Assembly (NCBI GenBank): GCA_009602725.1
Contig: WELB01000051.1
Span: 131,301 to 193,900, forward strand
Direction: 5' to 3'
DNA from: Spirogloea muscicola
Lineage: Eukaryota; Streptophyta; Zygnematophyceae; Spirogloeales; Spirogloeaceae
DNA length: 62,600 bases
The notes under the pieces were generated by a model. It was not told the origin of the DNA. It saw nothing but the letters and a program-made list of their open reading frames with translations, and did not search any database. The translations under genes and the position numbers were made by a program. Below, one piece after another: positions 52,073-62,159 of this stretch (positions are counted from its first letter, which is position 1; each line of letters starts with the position of its first letter).

Positions 52073-53320
52073 TCACGTGTTGTGCTCAGGCCCATACCCG
52101 AGCCACTTCACCAAATACTCACGGGTCTTGCGCCCTCGAGGCTTGTCCCTGTGAGACAAGATCTCTTCCACCTCAAACTCAAGATCATCCTCGACCAGTA
52201 GTGGAGGTGGGGGCGGTTGGACACGACCATCCGAAAGGAAGGCCCTCAGCTGAGACACATGGAAGACATTATGGACCTTCCAATGCACCGGTGTCTTCAG
52301 CTCGTAGGACACCTTGCCCACAAGGCGTACTACTGCAAATGGTCCAACCCACTTGGGCAGCAACTTGCGCGTACCCACAGCCCGCAAGGATAAGTGCTTC
52401 GTGCTAAGCAGCACTTGTGCACCAACATCGAAGGAGACGTCCTTCCGATGTTTGTCAGCATAAGCCTTCTGGCGACTTTGAGCAATTTCCAGGAAATGCC
52501 GAGCTCGTCTCTGAGCCTCCAAAAGAGTCCCAGTAAAGGCTACCGCGGCGGGAACTCGTTCCGGCCTCCCCACCTGAAGTGGAGCTCGGGGATGCTGACC
52601 ATAGTTGAGGAAGAACGGAGTCTCCTTTGTGGACACATGATAGGCATTGTTCACAGCATATTCAGCTGGAGCCAAAAACTCATCCCAGTCAGTTTGGCTA
52701 GGATTGACAAAGTGCCGTAACATGTCCTCGAGAACTCGATTCATTCGCTCCGTTTGGCCATCAGTTTGTGGGTGAAAGGCTGTAGACATGGCCTGTTTCG
52801 TGCCAAGAATTTTGCAGACTTCTGTCCAGAAGTGACCTGTAAAGCGAGCATCGCGGTCCGAGACCATCCTCTCAGGTACGACATGCAATTTCCACACCTT
52901 ATCCACAAAGATGCCAGCGAAATCCTTCGCAGAAATCCGTGCAGTTGTGGGAGCAAAATGCACCATTCTACTCAAGCGATCCACAAGGACAACAATGGCA
53001 TCATAGCCATTCCGTGTCTTAGGCAATTGTGTGATGAAATCCACACTTACATCAGACCAATTCCGCTCCGGGATCTGCAAGGGCTGAAGTAAACCGGCAG
53101 GTTTTCCAGAGATTGCCTTACTACGCTGGCATGTGGCACAACTGACCACAAAAGCGCGCACCTGGGCTGAAAAGCCCGGCCACCAAAAGAGGCGTCGCAC
53201 AGCCTTTTGGGTTTTGCCCACGCCCAGATGACCACTGTAAGGCGGATCATGCAGCTCCTGCATTATGTCAGTGCGCAAGGCATTGCAGTCCGGGACCACA
53301 ATGATTCGCGTGTGAAAGAA
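52073..53320 (-). CDS. E4 integrase with near-complete chromodomain
   Basis: An uninterrupted frame of 408 codons (first Met at 53,299; likely part of a longer pol). Zinc-binding H17, H24, C54 and C57; catalytic core D87 (SVDFITQLP), D148 (VSDRD) and E184 (DGQTERMN) with the DD35E spacing of retroelement integrases. Then LLPKWVGPFAVVRLVGKVSY (GPY/F module) and a chromodomain, EVEEILSHRDKPRGRKTREY, VKWLGYGPEHNT. A TGA replaces the tryptophan codon of TWEP, so the last chromodomain residues are lost; sister copies have TGG. Upstream of about 53,310 the element is truncated (no RNase H or RT). It cannot move itself, but its integrase frame is the least decayed here. Confidence 0.8.
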   Translation of the reverse strand, partial: FFHTRIIVVPDCNALRTDIMQELHDPPYSGHLGVGKTQKAVRRLFWWPGFSAQVRAFVVSCATCQRSKAISGKPAGLLQPLQIPERNWSDVSVDFITQLPKTRNGYDAIVVLVDRLSRMVHFAPTTARISAKDFAGIFVDKVWKLHVVPERMVSDRDARFTGHFWTEVCKILGTKQAMSTAFHPQTDGQTERMNRVLEDMLRHFVNPSQTDWDEFLAPAEYAVNNAYHVSTKETPFFLNYGQHPRAPLQVGRPERVPAAVAFTGTLLEAQRRARHFLEIAQSRQKAYADKHRKDVSFDVGAQVLLSTKHLSLRAVGTRKLLPKWVGPFAVVRLVGKVSYELKTPVHWKVHNVFHVSQLRAFLSDGRVQPPPPPLLVEDDLEFEVEEILSHRDKPRGRKTREYLVKWLGYGPEHNT

Positions 53321-53439
53321 GAACTCTTCCAGTAGAGGACGATGGCTGTGATAGGCTAGCAGGAATGATCAAGTTCCAAATTGCCGAGAAGCACCAAACA
53401 ACACAGCTATGCAAGAGACTACAGCGAATGGAGGTAGGG

Positions 53440-53540
53440 TCGAGGGGGGCGGGGGCTGTGAACAGCCAGCCCGGAAAGATTGACAGGTCCGAAGGAATCG
53501 AAGGCGCCAGTCAAGGGAAATAAAAAGGGGAATAAAACAG
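53440..53540 (-). repeat. LINE-type 3' tail
   Basis: Minus strand: CCTGTCAATCTTTCC then hairpin GGGCTGGCTGTTCACAGCCC (53,451-53,472), the LINE tail motif, without recognisable LINE coding in front. Confidence 0.5.
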
Positions 53541-53822
53541 CTATTCCAAATTACGACAACGGCTGTAGGAGAAAATGTAGGCTCCGCAGGCGAAGATGAC
53601 GGCGGCGATGGCGAGGGTGGCGTGGTGGCGGCAGCGAGGCCGGAGAGGACGAGGAGCCGCTGCGCCCAAGCGAACTTGGCCGGGGGCTTCGGACATCCCA
53701 GTCTGGCGGACTGATGATGGCCGTTGCTCCACACCATCTCGAGTGACTCCTCCTGCTGTCCACTTTCCGGCTGGCTCCTTCCAGCCAGCTTCTCGCATGA
53801 GAAGAGCCCAGTTTCTCCCCAT
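53541..53822 (-). CDS. Small protein with C-terminal membrane helix, unrecognised
   Basis: A 93-codon frame; an internal Met gives a 50-residue form starting MSEAPGQVRLGAAAP. The C-terminus HHATLAIAAVIFACGAYIFS is a clear hydrophobic helix followed by YSRCRNLE, the pattern of a tail-anchored protein. I recognise no family. It lies next to a LINE tail and may be chance. Confidence 0.25.
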   Translation of the reverse strand: MGRNWALLMREAGWKEPAGKWTAGGVTRDGVEQRPSSVRQTGMSEAPGQVRLGAAAPRPLRPRCRHHATLAIAAVIFACGAYIFSYSRCRNLE

Positions 53823-54434
53823 CTTCAGATCGTCCCATCATGCAGCCGGTGGTGGCTCAGGACTCGTGCACTTCTCGCAAGGATATTCAACTGCTGTCGT
53901 GAGCTACTTTTAATCCGGGCTTGGCCGGTCTCAAAAGCTGTGCATTGCTCCGGAGAGGCATTCACGTGCTTGCAGGATGATTCCTCGCACAATCTCGAGG
54001 CTCTCAACATCAGCATCGAGACTCTTGAGCTGAATGACTCGCACAGTGCCATCCGTGGAGGCGGCTTGCACGCACAAGGCAATCACGACATGAGCTGGGT
54101 ATGGCTACTGTGATGCAAGTATTGCTACTAGGCACCCCACAAACAAGAGATACCGCCAGATCTGCTTGGACCTCACTTACGTCTCCAACAGATGCTCGGA
54201 GTCCAGGTCAATCTGGTTCGATGGACACGATATGTCAAATGCATCGTCACACATTCCCCATAAGGGAGCCCCCACTCTCCATCTACACTCAGTAAATGCA
54301 CTCTTTCAAGCACATGACCTTGCCAAAAAGTATGAGCTTCACATCCCAAACGGTTAACGGTTCATCATTGTGAGGAAGGCATAGACCAGCCCGAGATACT
54401 GATGTAGGCAATCCGGGGGCACAAGCGGAGAAGG
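53823..54434. other. No recognised feature
   Basis: Spacer with short frames only. It may contain the downstream part of the F-box/LRR locus, which is read leftward. Confidence 0.3.
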
Positions 54435-54994
54435 TCAAGGAGGCCCTTTTCTCCCACGTCGCTGCAGTCTAGCAACTGTACTTCTTGCAACTGTGGGGAC
54501 GCCCTTGCCAGCGCAACCGAATCTTGCCAGGCTCTCGAGCGCCGTGAGCCGAGAGAGGTTGCGGCAAACGCCCGGGCAAGTGGGCGCCTGCAGGGTCAGC
54601 CGCCGGAGGCGCGGCGTGTGCTCGAGGGCAGCCAGGTCTGCCGCGCCATCCGCATACAGAATCATGTGGAGCTCGGCGAGGCCCGGGAAGGCCGCCAGGA
54701 AGCCCGGGGCCTCGCCCGGCGGGCGGCCGGCGAGGCCGAGGAGCTCGAGCGCCCTCAGCGCCAAGCGCGGGCGCCGCGGACAACGGCGCGCCAGCGGCGG
54801 CAGACGGCGGCGAGGGCGCGCCACGCCGGCGCCTCGACGAAGCAGGCGGCGCTGGCGACAGTCGCTCGCCGCATCACGCGCTCCAGCTGCTCGTCGGGCA
54901 GGAGCTCGACGCCGTCAGCCGCGGCGGGGCGCGCGGCGGACATGGCAGCGGCGGCGGGGGCGGCGGGGAGGTGCAGCTCGAGACTCCTTGGCAA
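54435..54994 (-). pseudogene. F-box/leucine-rich-repeat gene, frame interrupted
   Basis: Minus strand from ATG 54,994: ELLPDEQLERVMRRA, then AWRALAAVCRRWRAVVRGAR, a recognisable F-box, the module that links a target-binding protein to SCF ubiquitin ligase. Leucine-rich sequence follows in another frame: LALRALELLGLAGRPPGE, FLAAFPGLAELHMILYADGA, RLRRLTLQAPTCPG, LSRLTALESLARFGC. Joining the two needs a frame change near 54,760; I found no convincing intron. So it is either a pseudogene or has an unusual splice. Two related copies lie at 56,900-58,900. Confidence 0.55.
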
Positions 54995-55193
54995 GTTCTG
55001 AGGTGTGTATTTAGTACCAAGGCAAGGGGATATGCTCTGCGGCTGCTCACATGGACCTTGCTCAGAAATGTCTTCCAGCGCTTTTCACCCCTTCGGAATT
55101 GCTGACTGCACCTCCCACCTGCCTCGCATGCATGCAGGGCGCGTGGCGGCCGCGGGCGGCCCGGTGGTCCCAGACCGCGCCCTCGAGAACGCC

Positions 55194-55213
55194 GGGGGGG
55201 GGGGGGGGGGGGG
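55194..55213 (+). repeat. Poly-G tract of 20
   Basis: Twenty consecutive G residues in otherwise GC-rich, non-coding sequence. Length may be uncertain. Confidence 0.9.
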
Positions 55214-55248
55214 CCGTGAATGCCTGCCCGGGCCGGCAATGCCCCCGA

Positions 55249-55672
55249 CGGCAGTGTGGCGCGAGCGGTGCGCATGAGATGAAAAGGTGATCGATCCGAG
55301 CCAATACATTGCACAGCAGAAGCCAGTGCAGCAAGAGGGAAAAGCGCACTTCTGGGAGCTAATGGCGGGCCGAACGAGGCCCGCCCCAAGGGGCACACCT
55401 GTCAAGAGAAAGGCCCGCCCCGCAGGGCGGGCTGAACGAGGTCCAACCCAAGGGGTCGACCTCACAGAAGTCCCCACGCCGGGGGTGGAGCCGACCTGTC
55501 GGACCGGCCCACGCCGGGGGGCCAACCTGTCGAGGCGCGCCAGGGTGGACAACGCGCCACCGAGGCCCTCGTGCACGACCATCTGGCCAGGCCAGGTCGG
55601 TCACGTAATTGGGAGTGCCACTTCTTCTTCTAAATCAACGCTCATAGTAAGTGGGATCGTTACATAAGCTGC
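55249..55672 (-). repeat. LINE-B tail and LTR-like remnant
   Basis: GAGCGGTGCGCATGAGATG and GAGCCAATACATTG (55,255-55,310) match the LINE-B tail inverted. From 55,350 the GGCCCGCCCC-rich sequence ending GGGATCGTTACA (55,661-55,672) resembles the start of an LTR-1 or LTR-2 type repeat on the minus strand. Both assignments are tentative. Confidence 0.35.
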
Positions 55673-56880
55673 TGCTCTGTCATGCTAAGGTTATGACATT
55701 TGCAAGCATACTCACCATTTTATTCAGGGAGAAGGATTGCTTGCTCAGGTTTCAGACACAGAAGTGGTACAGGCACTCACGCACTCTAAGAACCAGGGGA
55801 TATTAACGAGCGCTATTGCACCCACCATCAGGTGGGTGCAATGCTGACCTCTTCTTTGATTAGGCCTCCTCGTCCTTGCTACGCACTCTGGCCTAATAAT
55901 TTAGTATTCTATGTTGGGCCTGTCAGTTACAGCCCCTTTTGAAAAGACACCGTTAGCTGAGCTGTCGGGCTTTTGCCTGCAAAGGTGACGGCCGCCCGCA
56001 AGGCGTTGACTATTTCATGCCACTCGTACACCTCTGATGCCTTAGCATAAATGCGAGGCAACAGGGGTATAGTGCACCACGTAGAAGCGAATCGAATCGT
56101 CAAGTACGCAGCATACATGCCCACAAGAAGTTAGTCTTTAGCTACTGGACCTAACCGAGAGTTAGCGTCCACGACACACTTATGACAAACACTTCGCTTG
56201 AGAGTAAAGAGTACCCTGCAACTGGACAGCCAGTCCAGCACAGCAGGTGTACCAGCCCCTTCATCTCAGGTGGTCTTGTTGTATTAGTGATAGTAGTTGC
56301 TTTGTCATGATAGTACTTGCTGGCCATATCCTTATCTTAATACCTCTGCCAGTCCGCTCTGTCGTCCTTAGTGCCTCCTTTTCCCTGATATCCTTTCCCT
56401 GCTCGTCCAGCTTGACCTACTACTCAATGGCCAGCCCTCGTCCACTGTTTTAGGTGCTGCTTTGCCCAAGCACGTATATGAAAGAGGGGCTCCTTGGACT
56501 CCTCACTGGTTTCACCCTCAGTGTAGAAATGCTTTTGTCATCACTGCCCAGCTTCATGTGAGTAGCTGCTCCATGTGAAGGTCGCACTCACTGTTACTGT
56601 TCCTGATCAGCGAAGTTGGTCACTTGCTGTCGTCACCAATACCATGGCGGAAGTCAACTGCTTTGAAAAGGACGGCTATTTAGCATATTCCTAGAGCACC
56701 TTTGAAAGGTACACCAGAAGGAAGCGCCGAGAAGGAACAGTCACCGAGAGATGCCTTCCAGAAGGAAGGACATGTTAAGCGAGCAGCCACAGCATATGAG
56801 GCTCTTGATTGCAAGAGCGTCATAAATTTCTGATACTCAGCGGACATATTCTGCTACTACTTCAGTCTGTCTGTGTTCAG
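55673..56880. other. No recognised gene; one perfect hairpin
   Basis: ATTGCACCCACC (55,815-55,826), loop ATCA, GGTGGGTGCAAT (55,831-55,842) is a perfect 12-bp hairpin. No other structure or domain is recognised. Confidence 0.4.
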
Positions 56881-56904
56881 CTTAGCTCCAAGCTAACCTC
56901 GATG

Positions 56905-57599
56905 TTTCGGCGTTGACACGCCTCAGCCTCACCCTCCTCTTCGATCACGTTCGAGGGGACGATCTCCGCCTCCTGAGAGCAGTCACGACGCTCGCCGACC
57001 TGCGAGTCACGCCAGCCACGGGCATTTGCGAGCTCAGGGACCATGATGCCGGCCCCGTGGATCTCCAGCGCTTGTTTCAGGATCTCCGGGCGCTATCTGA
57101 TGTGTAGCGAGCGCTGAGCTTGGGCAGAGACGTCTTTCCTTTGCGAGAGGTGACGTTCTTCACGGCACTAGAGAGCCTCGCACTGACCTGCCCGCAGGCT
57201 GCTGTGACCCCTGCAAAGTTCATGCTGCCAACACGCGGCCTCCTATGCAACACAAACGCATCGTGATCCTGCTGCGGATGTTAGCTATGGAGTAGGCGGA
57301 TGCACAGCTTGGTCACGCATGCCTGTGCAGATGCAGACATCCATACCATTACTGCCGCTTGCCAGCACATCGCAGAGCCGGAGCTACATCATCATCAGGG
57401 ATGTACCGATTCCAGCTTGGAGTCGATTGCCGAGAAGTGCAAGCAGCCGGGCAGGTTCGTCGTGAGCCGCTGCAGAAGTATTACTGATGACGGGATTGCG
57501 CGATTGGCCATCGGCTGCTCCATGCTGCAAGACTTCGGCGTTGCGAGATGCAAGGCTGTCCGTAGAGCTGCTTATGCAGTTCTTAGGCCGAGAGCTTAG
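56905..57599 (+). pseudogene. F-box/LRR-like copy, left arm of inverted repeat
   Basis: Plus strand pieces: LRAVTTLADLRVTPATGICE, DAGPVDLQRLFQDLRALSDV stop at 57,105-57,107; then from 57,300 ADADIHTITAACQHIAEPEL, GCTDSSLESIAEKCKQPGRF, VVSRCRSITDDGIARLAIGC, SMLQDFGVARCKAV. The Cys/Leu spacing (ITDDGIARLAIGCSML) is that of AMN1/FBL-type leucine-rich repeats. There is no F-box on this side. The gene is in at least two frames. Confidence 0.5.
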
Positions 57600-58565
57600 G
57601 AGGCTCGGATGCCAGCAGAGCTGAGTGTCCAGTTGCTACAGCTGCCATATGATGGCAGCCATGACCTGGCACGACTCACCTCGGTTGTGCTCTAAATTCC
57701 TACTGGAGTTGATGCTCTCATAGCCATAAATATATTGGCGGTCTCTTGCTCACGATGCAGGACGCCAAGATGTCAATGGCTATGAGAGCATCAACTCCAG
57801 TAGGAACTTAGAGCACCACCGAGGTGAGTCGTGCCAGGTCATGGCTGCCATCATATGGCAGCTGTAGCAACTGGACACTCAGCTGTGCTGGCATCCGAGC
57901 CTCCTAAGCTCGGGGCACTTCTTGAGAACCGCATAAGCAGCGCTTACGGACAGCCTTGCATCTTCCAACGCTGAAATCTTGCAGCATAGAGCAGCCGATG
58001 GCCAATTGCGCAACACCGCCATCGGTGATACATCAGCGACCGCTCATGACGAAGCTGCGCAGCTGCTTGCAGTTTGGGCAATCGACTCCAAGCGCTGAAA
58101 TCGGTACATCGCGGTAACCTCAGCTCTGTGATGTGCTGGCAATGATGGCATGGATGTCTGCATCTGCACAGGCATGCGTGACCGAGCTGTGCATCCGCCT
58201 ATTCCAGAGCTGACATCGGCAGCAGGATCACCGTGCGATGAAGATGTATATGTTAGCGGCAAGGACGTTGCATGGCTCACCAGTAGCACACGCGCAGGTC
58301 AGTAAGAGGCTCTCTAGAGCCGTGAAGAAGGTCCTCTTTTCTCAAGAAGAAGACGTCTCTGCCTAAGCACAGCGCTCGCAACACGTTGGAGAGCGCCCGA
58401 AATTTTGTAACACGCGCCAGAGATTCACGGGGCCGGTATCACGGTCCCCGAGCTCGCGGATACCCGTGGCTAGCCTGACTCGCAGGTCGGCGAGGGTCGT
58501 GATGACTCTCAGAGGCGAGATAACACCCTCGAACGTGTCTAAAGAGGTAAGGCGCGTCACCACCG
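56905..58565. repeat. Large inverted repeat, arms about 0.8 kb, 47-bp spacer
   Basis: The left arm (about 56,905-57,727) and right arm (57,775 to about 58,565) are complementary over F-box/LRR sequence. The inner 127 bp differ at only three positions; the outer parts have more substitutions and indels. The spacer is 57,728-57,774. Confidence 0.85.
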
Positions 58566-58900
58566 GAGATGTGGAGGCCAGCGCGGGGCGCAGCTGCGCC
58601 GATTCACCCCGGCCGCGGGCAGGAGCAGAGGATCTGACGCTGAGCTCCGGTTCCCGCAGCCACACCTCCGGGCGGTGCCACAGGTGGCACACGCGCTCGA
58701 CGCCGGCGATGAGGCCGGCGGGGCGCCAGGCCAGGCGGCGGCACGGACCAGCACGGATGCGAGGCACGACGAGTGCGGCACGGCGGACCTCGTCGCAAGA
58801 GCCGGCGCCCGGGCCGCCGGCCGCGGGGACGAGTGCGCGAGGCCGCCGCCTGGCGAGATGGCAGCCATGCACCCCGGCGCAACTGCAGGCGGCATCCCCG
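57940..58900 (-). pseudogene. F-box/LRR-like copy, right arm, with F-box
   Basis: Minus strand: an F-box-like stretch at about 58,800-58,638 (PAGLIAGVERVCHLWHRPEV, WLREPELSV), then TRLTSLDTFEGVISPLRVIT, TLADLRVRLATGIRELGDRD and TGPVNLWRVLQN to about 58,390; further LRR remnants lie at 58,200-57,950 (MPVQMQTSMPSLPAHH in a shifted frame). It is the partner of the left arm but extends further upstream. A LINE-B tail sits at its 5' side. Confidence 0.5.
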
Positions 58901-58904
58901 AGAA

Positions 58905-59010
58905 CGAAGGCGCGCGGTGCGCATGACAGTGAAAGGGAGGCCAAAAGCGAGCCTTCCGAAAGTCCTGGTAACGGGGCAATCAGCTGGGTAAGGGGACCCG
59001 AGAAGATATA
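58905..59010 (-). repeat. LINE-B 3' tail (inverted)
   Basis: GAAGGCGCGCGG, GCGCATGACAG, AAAGGGAGGCC, then CCTGGTAACGGGGCAATCAG match the LINE-B tail at 11,455-11,520. No coding sequence is attached. Confidence 0.5.
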
Positions 59011-59049
59011 GCTCGGCCCAATTGAAAATGAAACCCCCCGGCCGCGGCG

Positions 59050-59832
59050 GGCGATGACCTGCGCGTCCAAGCGCGCTTCGCGGCCGTCGTCGACAAGGCC
59101 GCCTACACCACCGCCGTGCTGCAGCTCCCTGAGGCCGACCTGCGCGGGCGCGCGAGACTACATTCGGCCTCCTCCGCGGGGGCAGCGGCGTGGCTCCAGG
59201 CACTCCCCATCACTGACGCCCTGACCCTCCCAGATGAGGTGTTTCGCACTGCCGTCCACCGGCTCCTGGGGCTGCCGCCTCCATGCCTCCAGGGCGTGCG
59301 TCAATGCCAGTATGGCGAGCTAGGGGCCGAGCCTGGCGAGCTGGCTGCTCACGTCCTGCGCTGTTCCCATGGCGGCGAGAGGACGGCGGCCCACGACCGC
59401 CTCCGGGATGCGATGCACGGCATCCTGGTGGAGGCTGGCTTCGCGGTGGCAGCGGAGCACTCCGGCGTCATGCCGCTCCAGGACAGGGCCGACGGTCTCC
59501 ACGCTCGTCGCGTCGACCTGGTGGCCACCCCACAGGCCGGCGGGCCACGTCTGCTTCTGGTTGTGGTGACTACCGACGCATTCGACCGCTCCCACCCAGC
59601 CCAGTCTGCCACCAAGGCTGGGTATGCGGTCGCCTGCGCCGCTCGGGCAAAAGAGATCAAGTACGCCGACCATCCGCCGGAAGACGAGTTCTTCCCGTTG
59701 GCAATTGACATCCATGGGGCACTGGGCGCTCGGTGGCTTGAGCTACTTAACCAGCTCGCGCGCTACGCAATCGCCCGTCGCTTCCTCAGGACCCTAGCAT
59801 CTCTGATCTGCGGCTGCTCAGCAGGAATTACT
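59050..59832 (+). pseudogene. LINE-A C-terminal region with internal deletion
   Basis: Open for more than 240 codons: RVQARFAAVVDKAAYTTAVL, LPDEVFRTAVHRLLGLPPPC, finger CQYGELGAEPGELAAHVLRC, GERTAAHDRLRDAMHGILVE, RRVDLVATPQAGGPRLLL, IKYADHPPEDEFFPLAIDIH, ARWLELLNQLARYAIARR. Here LLLVVV replaces the LLLDVV of other copies, removing a candidate catalytic aspartate. After ARRF about 130 bases are missing and the end (ISDLRLLSR-like) is out of frame. Confidence 0.7.
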
Positions 59833-60060
59833 GAGTCATTCGTAGTTGCTTTGTTTCTTCTTGTGCTTGTTTTTCTTTAGCGCTACCCCTGGCTCCCTTC
59901 TCGTACTTTGTCCATTCTTTTATGCGCTGGCTGTTCCAGCCCCTATCCTCAATGGGCGAGCTCTTTCTTTGGCATCTCTTTCTTTGGCTTTGGACATTGT
60001 CCATTCTTTTTGGGCTGGCTTTGCCAGCCCCTCTTCTCTATGGGCGAGCCCTTTCTTTCT
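59833..60060 (+). repeat. Two tandem LINE 3' tails
   Basis: Two successive copies of the tail motif lie at 59,908-59,970 and 59,993-60,060, each with a hairpin (GCGCTGGCTGTTCCAGCCCC at 59,924; GGGCTGGCTTTGCCAGCCCC at 60,012) and ATGGGCGAGC. Confidence 0.7.
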
Positions 60061-60164
60061 TTGATGACGGCGCCTGGCCGCGCCGCCTGCCCGACGGCGG
60101 CCGTCTCCGCATTTTGCCGCCGCCGGCGCACCCCCCAGAAAATAAGTGAGAAGTGGCACTCCTA

Positions 60165-60470
60165 ATGGGGGCACGGGCTGCGAAAAGCCAGCCCAAAAAG
60201 AATTGACAAAGTTTCGGAGGGGCCGACAAGCGTTTAGCAGCTACAGAGGGGCCTGAAGATGCTATGTCAGAACAGGGGGAGGATGGATCACTCAGTAGTT
60301 ACGAGTGAGGAGCCACAGATCCGACAGACTAGCTGCCGGACAAGTATCCCCCTGACGAAAGCCGGAGGCCGCAGCGAGAGCACGGCCAGCATGCAGATGC
60401 AGAGCGTGGGCCAGAAAAGCCCACGCTCAGAAAAGGAAGACGCTTCCAGTAGAAGAAGAAGGAGTAGAGG
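60165..60470 (-). pseudogene. LINE 3' end (minus)
   Basis: Minus strand: ALHLHAGRALAAAS, FRQGDTCPAASLSDLWLLTR then NY and TGA (60,292-60,294). The tail to 60,165 contains GGGCTGGCTTTTCGCAGCCC. It is joined head to head with the plus-strand fragment at 60,550. Confidence 0.55.
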
Positions 60471-60549
60471 GCGATGGCTGTGAAGTTGCTCTCCCAATGG
60501 CAGCAAGGGCTGTGACAAGCCAGCTGTGAGCTCACTCCACTGACTTGCG

Positions 60550-61231
60550 GGCGCAAGCGCGTTCCATGAAGGGGTCGACAAGGTGGCCCTCACGGTAACG
60601 CTGCAGCTCCTCCCTCCGACAGACGTGCGCGGACATGTCCGGCTGCGATTGGCATCCTCCCCTGGCGCGGCGGCCTGGCTCTCCGCTCTTCCGCTCTACG
60701 ACGCACCGAGGATGCCGGACGAGCTTTTCCGCACGGCAATCCATTGCCTGCTGCGACTTCCCCCGCCCTGTCTTCTGGGCGTGCTGCAGTGCGAGTGCGC
60801 GGAACGGTCGGCGGATCCAGCAGGGTTGGCGGCGCATGTCCTCCGCTGCGCAACTGGAGGTGAACGCACTGTTGCCCGCGACCTCCTCAGAGATGCCATG
60901 TTCGGCATTTTCCTGGAGGCGGGGCACATGGTGGCGTTGGAGAACATTTCCGTTATGCTAACCCTGCATAAGGCAGACGGGCTCCACATGGGGCACGTCG
61001 ACTTGGTGGCCTCCACGCCGGGCGGCGGCCTGCGCGTTATTGCAGATGTTCACCACTGATGGGGTGGATCGATGTAATCCGGGCCTCTCAGCCTCGAGGG
61101 TTGGCCATACTGCGGCGAACGCTGCTCGCAGCAAGGCGGCGAAACACGCCGACCACCCGACTGGGGACGAGTTCGTACCCCTGGCCGTGGATGTGCACGG
61201 GGCTCTCGAGTCCCAGTGGCTCGACCTGTAA
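60550..61231 (+). pseudogene. LINE-C C-terminal region
   Basis: TVTLQLLPPTDVRGHVRLRL, MPDELFRTAIHCLLRLPPPC, finger CECAERSADPAGLAAHVLRC, GERTVARDLLRDAMFGIFLE, GHVDLVASTPGGGLRVIADV, then a frame change at about 61,050 and RSKAAKHADHPTGDEFVPLA, VDVHGALESQWLDL stop at 61,229-61,231. It is close to the copy at 6,904. Confidence 0.6.
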
Positions 61232-61782
61232 AGAATGAGGATCGCCAAGCCCAAGGATGAGGCGTTGGTGTCGCGAAGCGAAGGAGTAGGAGCCAAACGT
61301 ATGCAATGGGTCAAAGCAAGCCAGCTGTTGAAGTAACAATGCCGAGTACAAGCGTCTGGGGGGGGAAGAGGAGGGCCGCCAATGGGCGCCCCTCCTCCTA
61401 AAGTAACCATCGAGGTTCTCGGGGCCCTGCCCCCGGCCTCATGGGATTATTAGGCGCCCGGCCACTTGCTAAGCCCTCACAGAAGATCCACCCGTGGCCG
61501 CCGCCTCCGCCGCTGGAGTCGCCGCCGATTGCGGGGACCCGCGCGGAACACTAATACTAATATACTAGTAGAGTTCTGACACTAGATTCCGGCTTTGCCG
61601 CCGTCGCGCTCCTGAATTCCATATTGCTCCTTCATCAGCGTCGCGCGCCATTATTCAGAGATGCGCTTTCTCTAATATCGCGCGCCCGTCCTTCGCCTCC
61701 TCAGTACCCCTCTCCAGCTATCATTCCCATGATATAGATGTTCCATCTTGTGTAACTTCGTTACACGACCTGCTAGCCAGGC
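61232..61782. other. No recognised feature
   Basis: No domain is recognised. The short palindrome TGTAAC-TTC-GTTACA at 61,751-61,765 resembles facing LTR ends but nothing else supports that. Confidence 0.3.
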
Positions 61783-61985
61783 TTGCGCGGCGCGCTGTGT
61801 CCCGCCGGCGAGGTGAGCAGGCTGACTTCAACGCCGCTGGCTCGATGGCCCAGGTCTACCGTATGCCGCTTGTCCACTTCCCTTCAGCGGTCCATGGCCT
61901 TACACGCCATTGCAGCTGCAGCTGGCCGTGCTCTCGCTGCAGCCTCTGGCTGTCGTCAGGGGGATGGTTTTCCGGCAGCTAGAAG
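61783..61985 (+). pseudogene. LINE C-terminal remnant
   Basis: ADFNAAGSMAQVYRM and AAAAGRALAAASGCRQGDGF with a frame change between them; it ends where an inverted LINE-B tail begins. Confidence 0.5.
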
Positions 61986-62095
61986 AGAGAAGGCGCGCGG
62001 GGCGCATGAATTGAAAGGGAGGCCAATTCAAGCCAATACATTGTTCAGGCAGAGTCGAGTGCAGACTAAACAATGCTACATAATAGAAGAAGGAA
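61985..62095 (-). repeat. LINE-B 3' tail (inverted)
   Basis: AGAGAAGGCGCGCGGGGCGC, ATGAATTGAAAGGGAGGCC, AATTCAAGCCAATACATTG is the exact inverse order of the tail at 1,250-1,315. Confidence 0.6.
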
Positions 62096-62159
62096 TGAAG
62101 GAAGTGCAGTGCTTGCCCACATTGGGCGAGCCATGTCTTCTGGCCCTGCGTAACATGGC

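Noticed and set aside
53724-54113. 129-codon plus-strand frame
   Set aside because: No domain, no start context and it overlaps the better minus-strand candidate; treated as chance.
58363-59070. 235-codon minus frame as an intact F-box gene
   Set aside because: Its first 60 codons lie in a LINE-B tail and its end is truncated; only the middle shows F-box/LRR motifs, so it is called a pseudogene.
61751-61765. TGTAAC-TTC-GTTACA palindrome as a pair of facing LTR ends
   Set aside because: No LTR sequence on either side; a 15-base palindrome alone is weak evidence.
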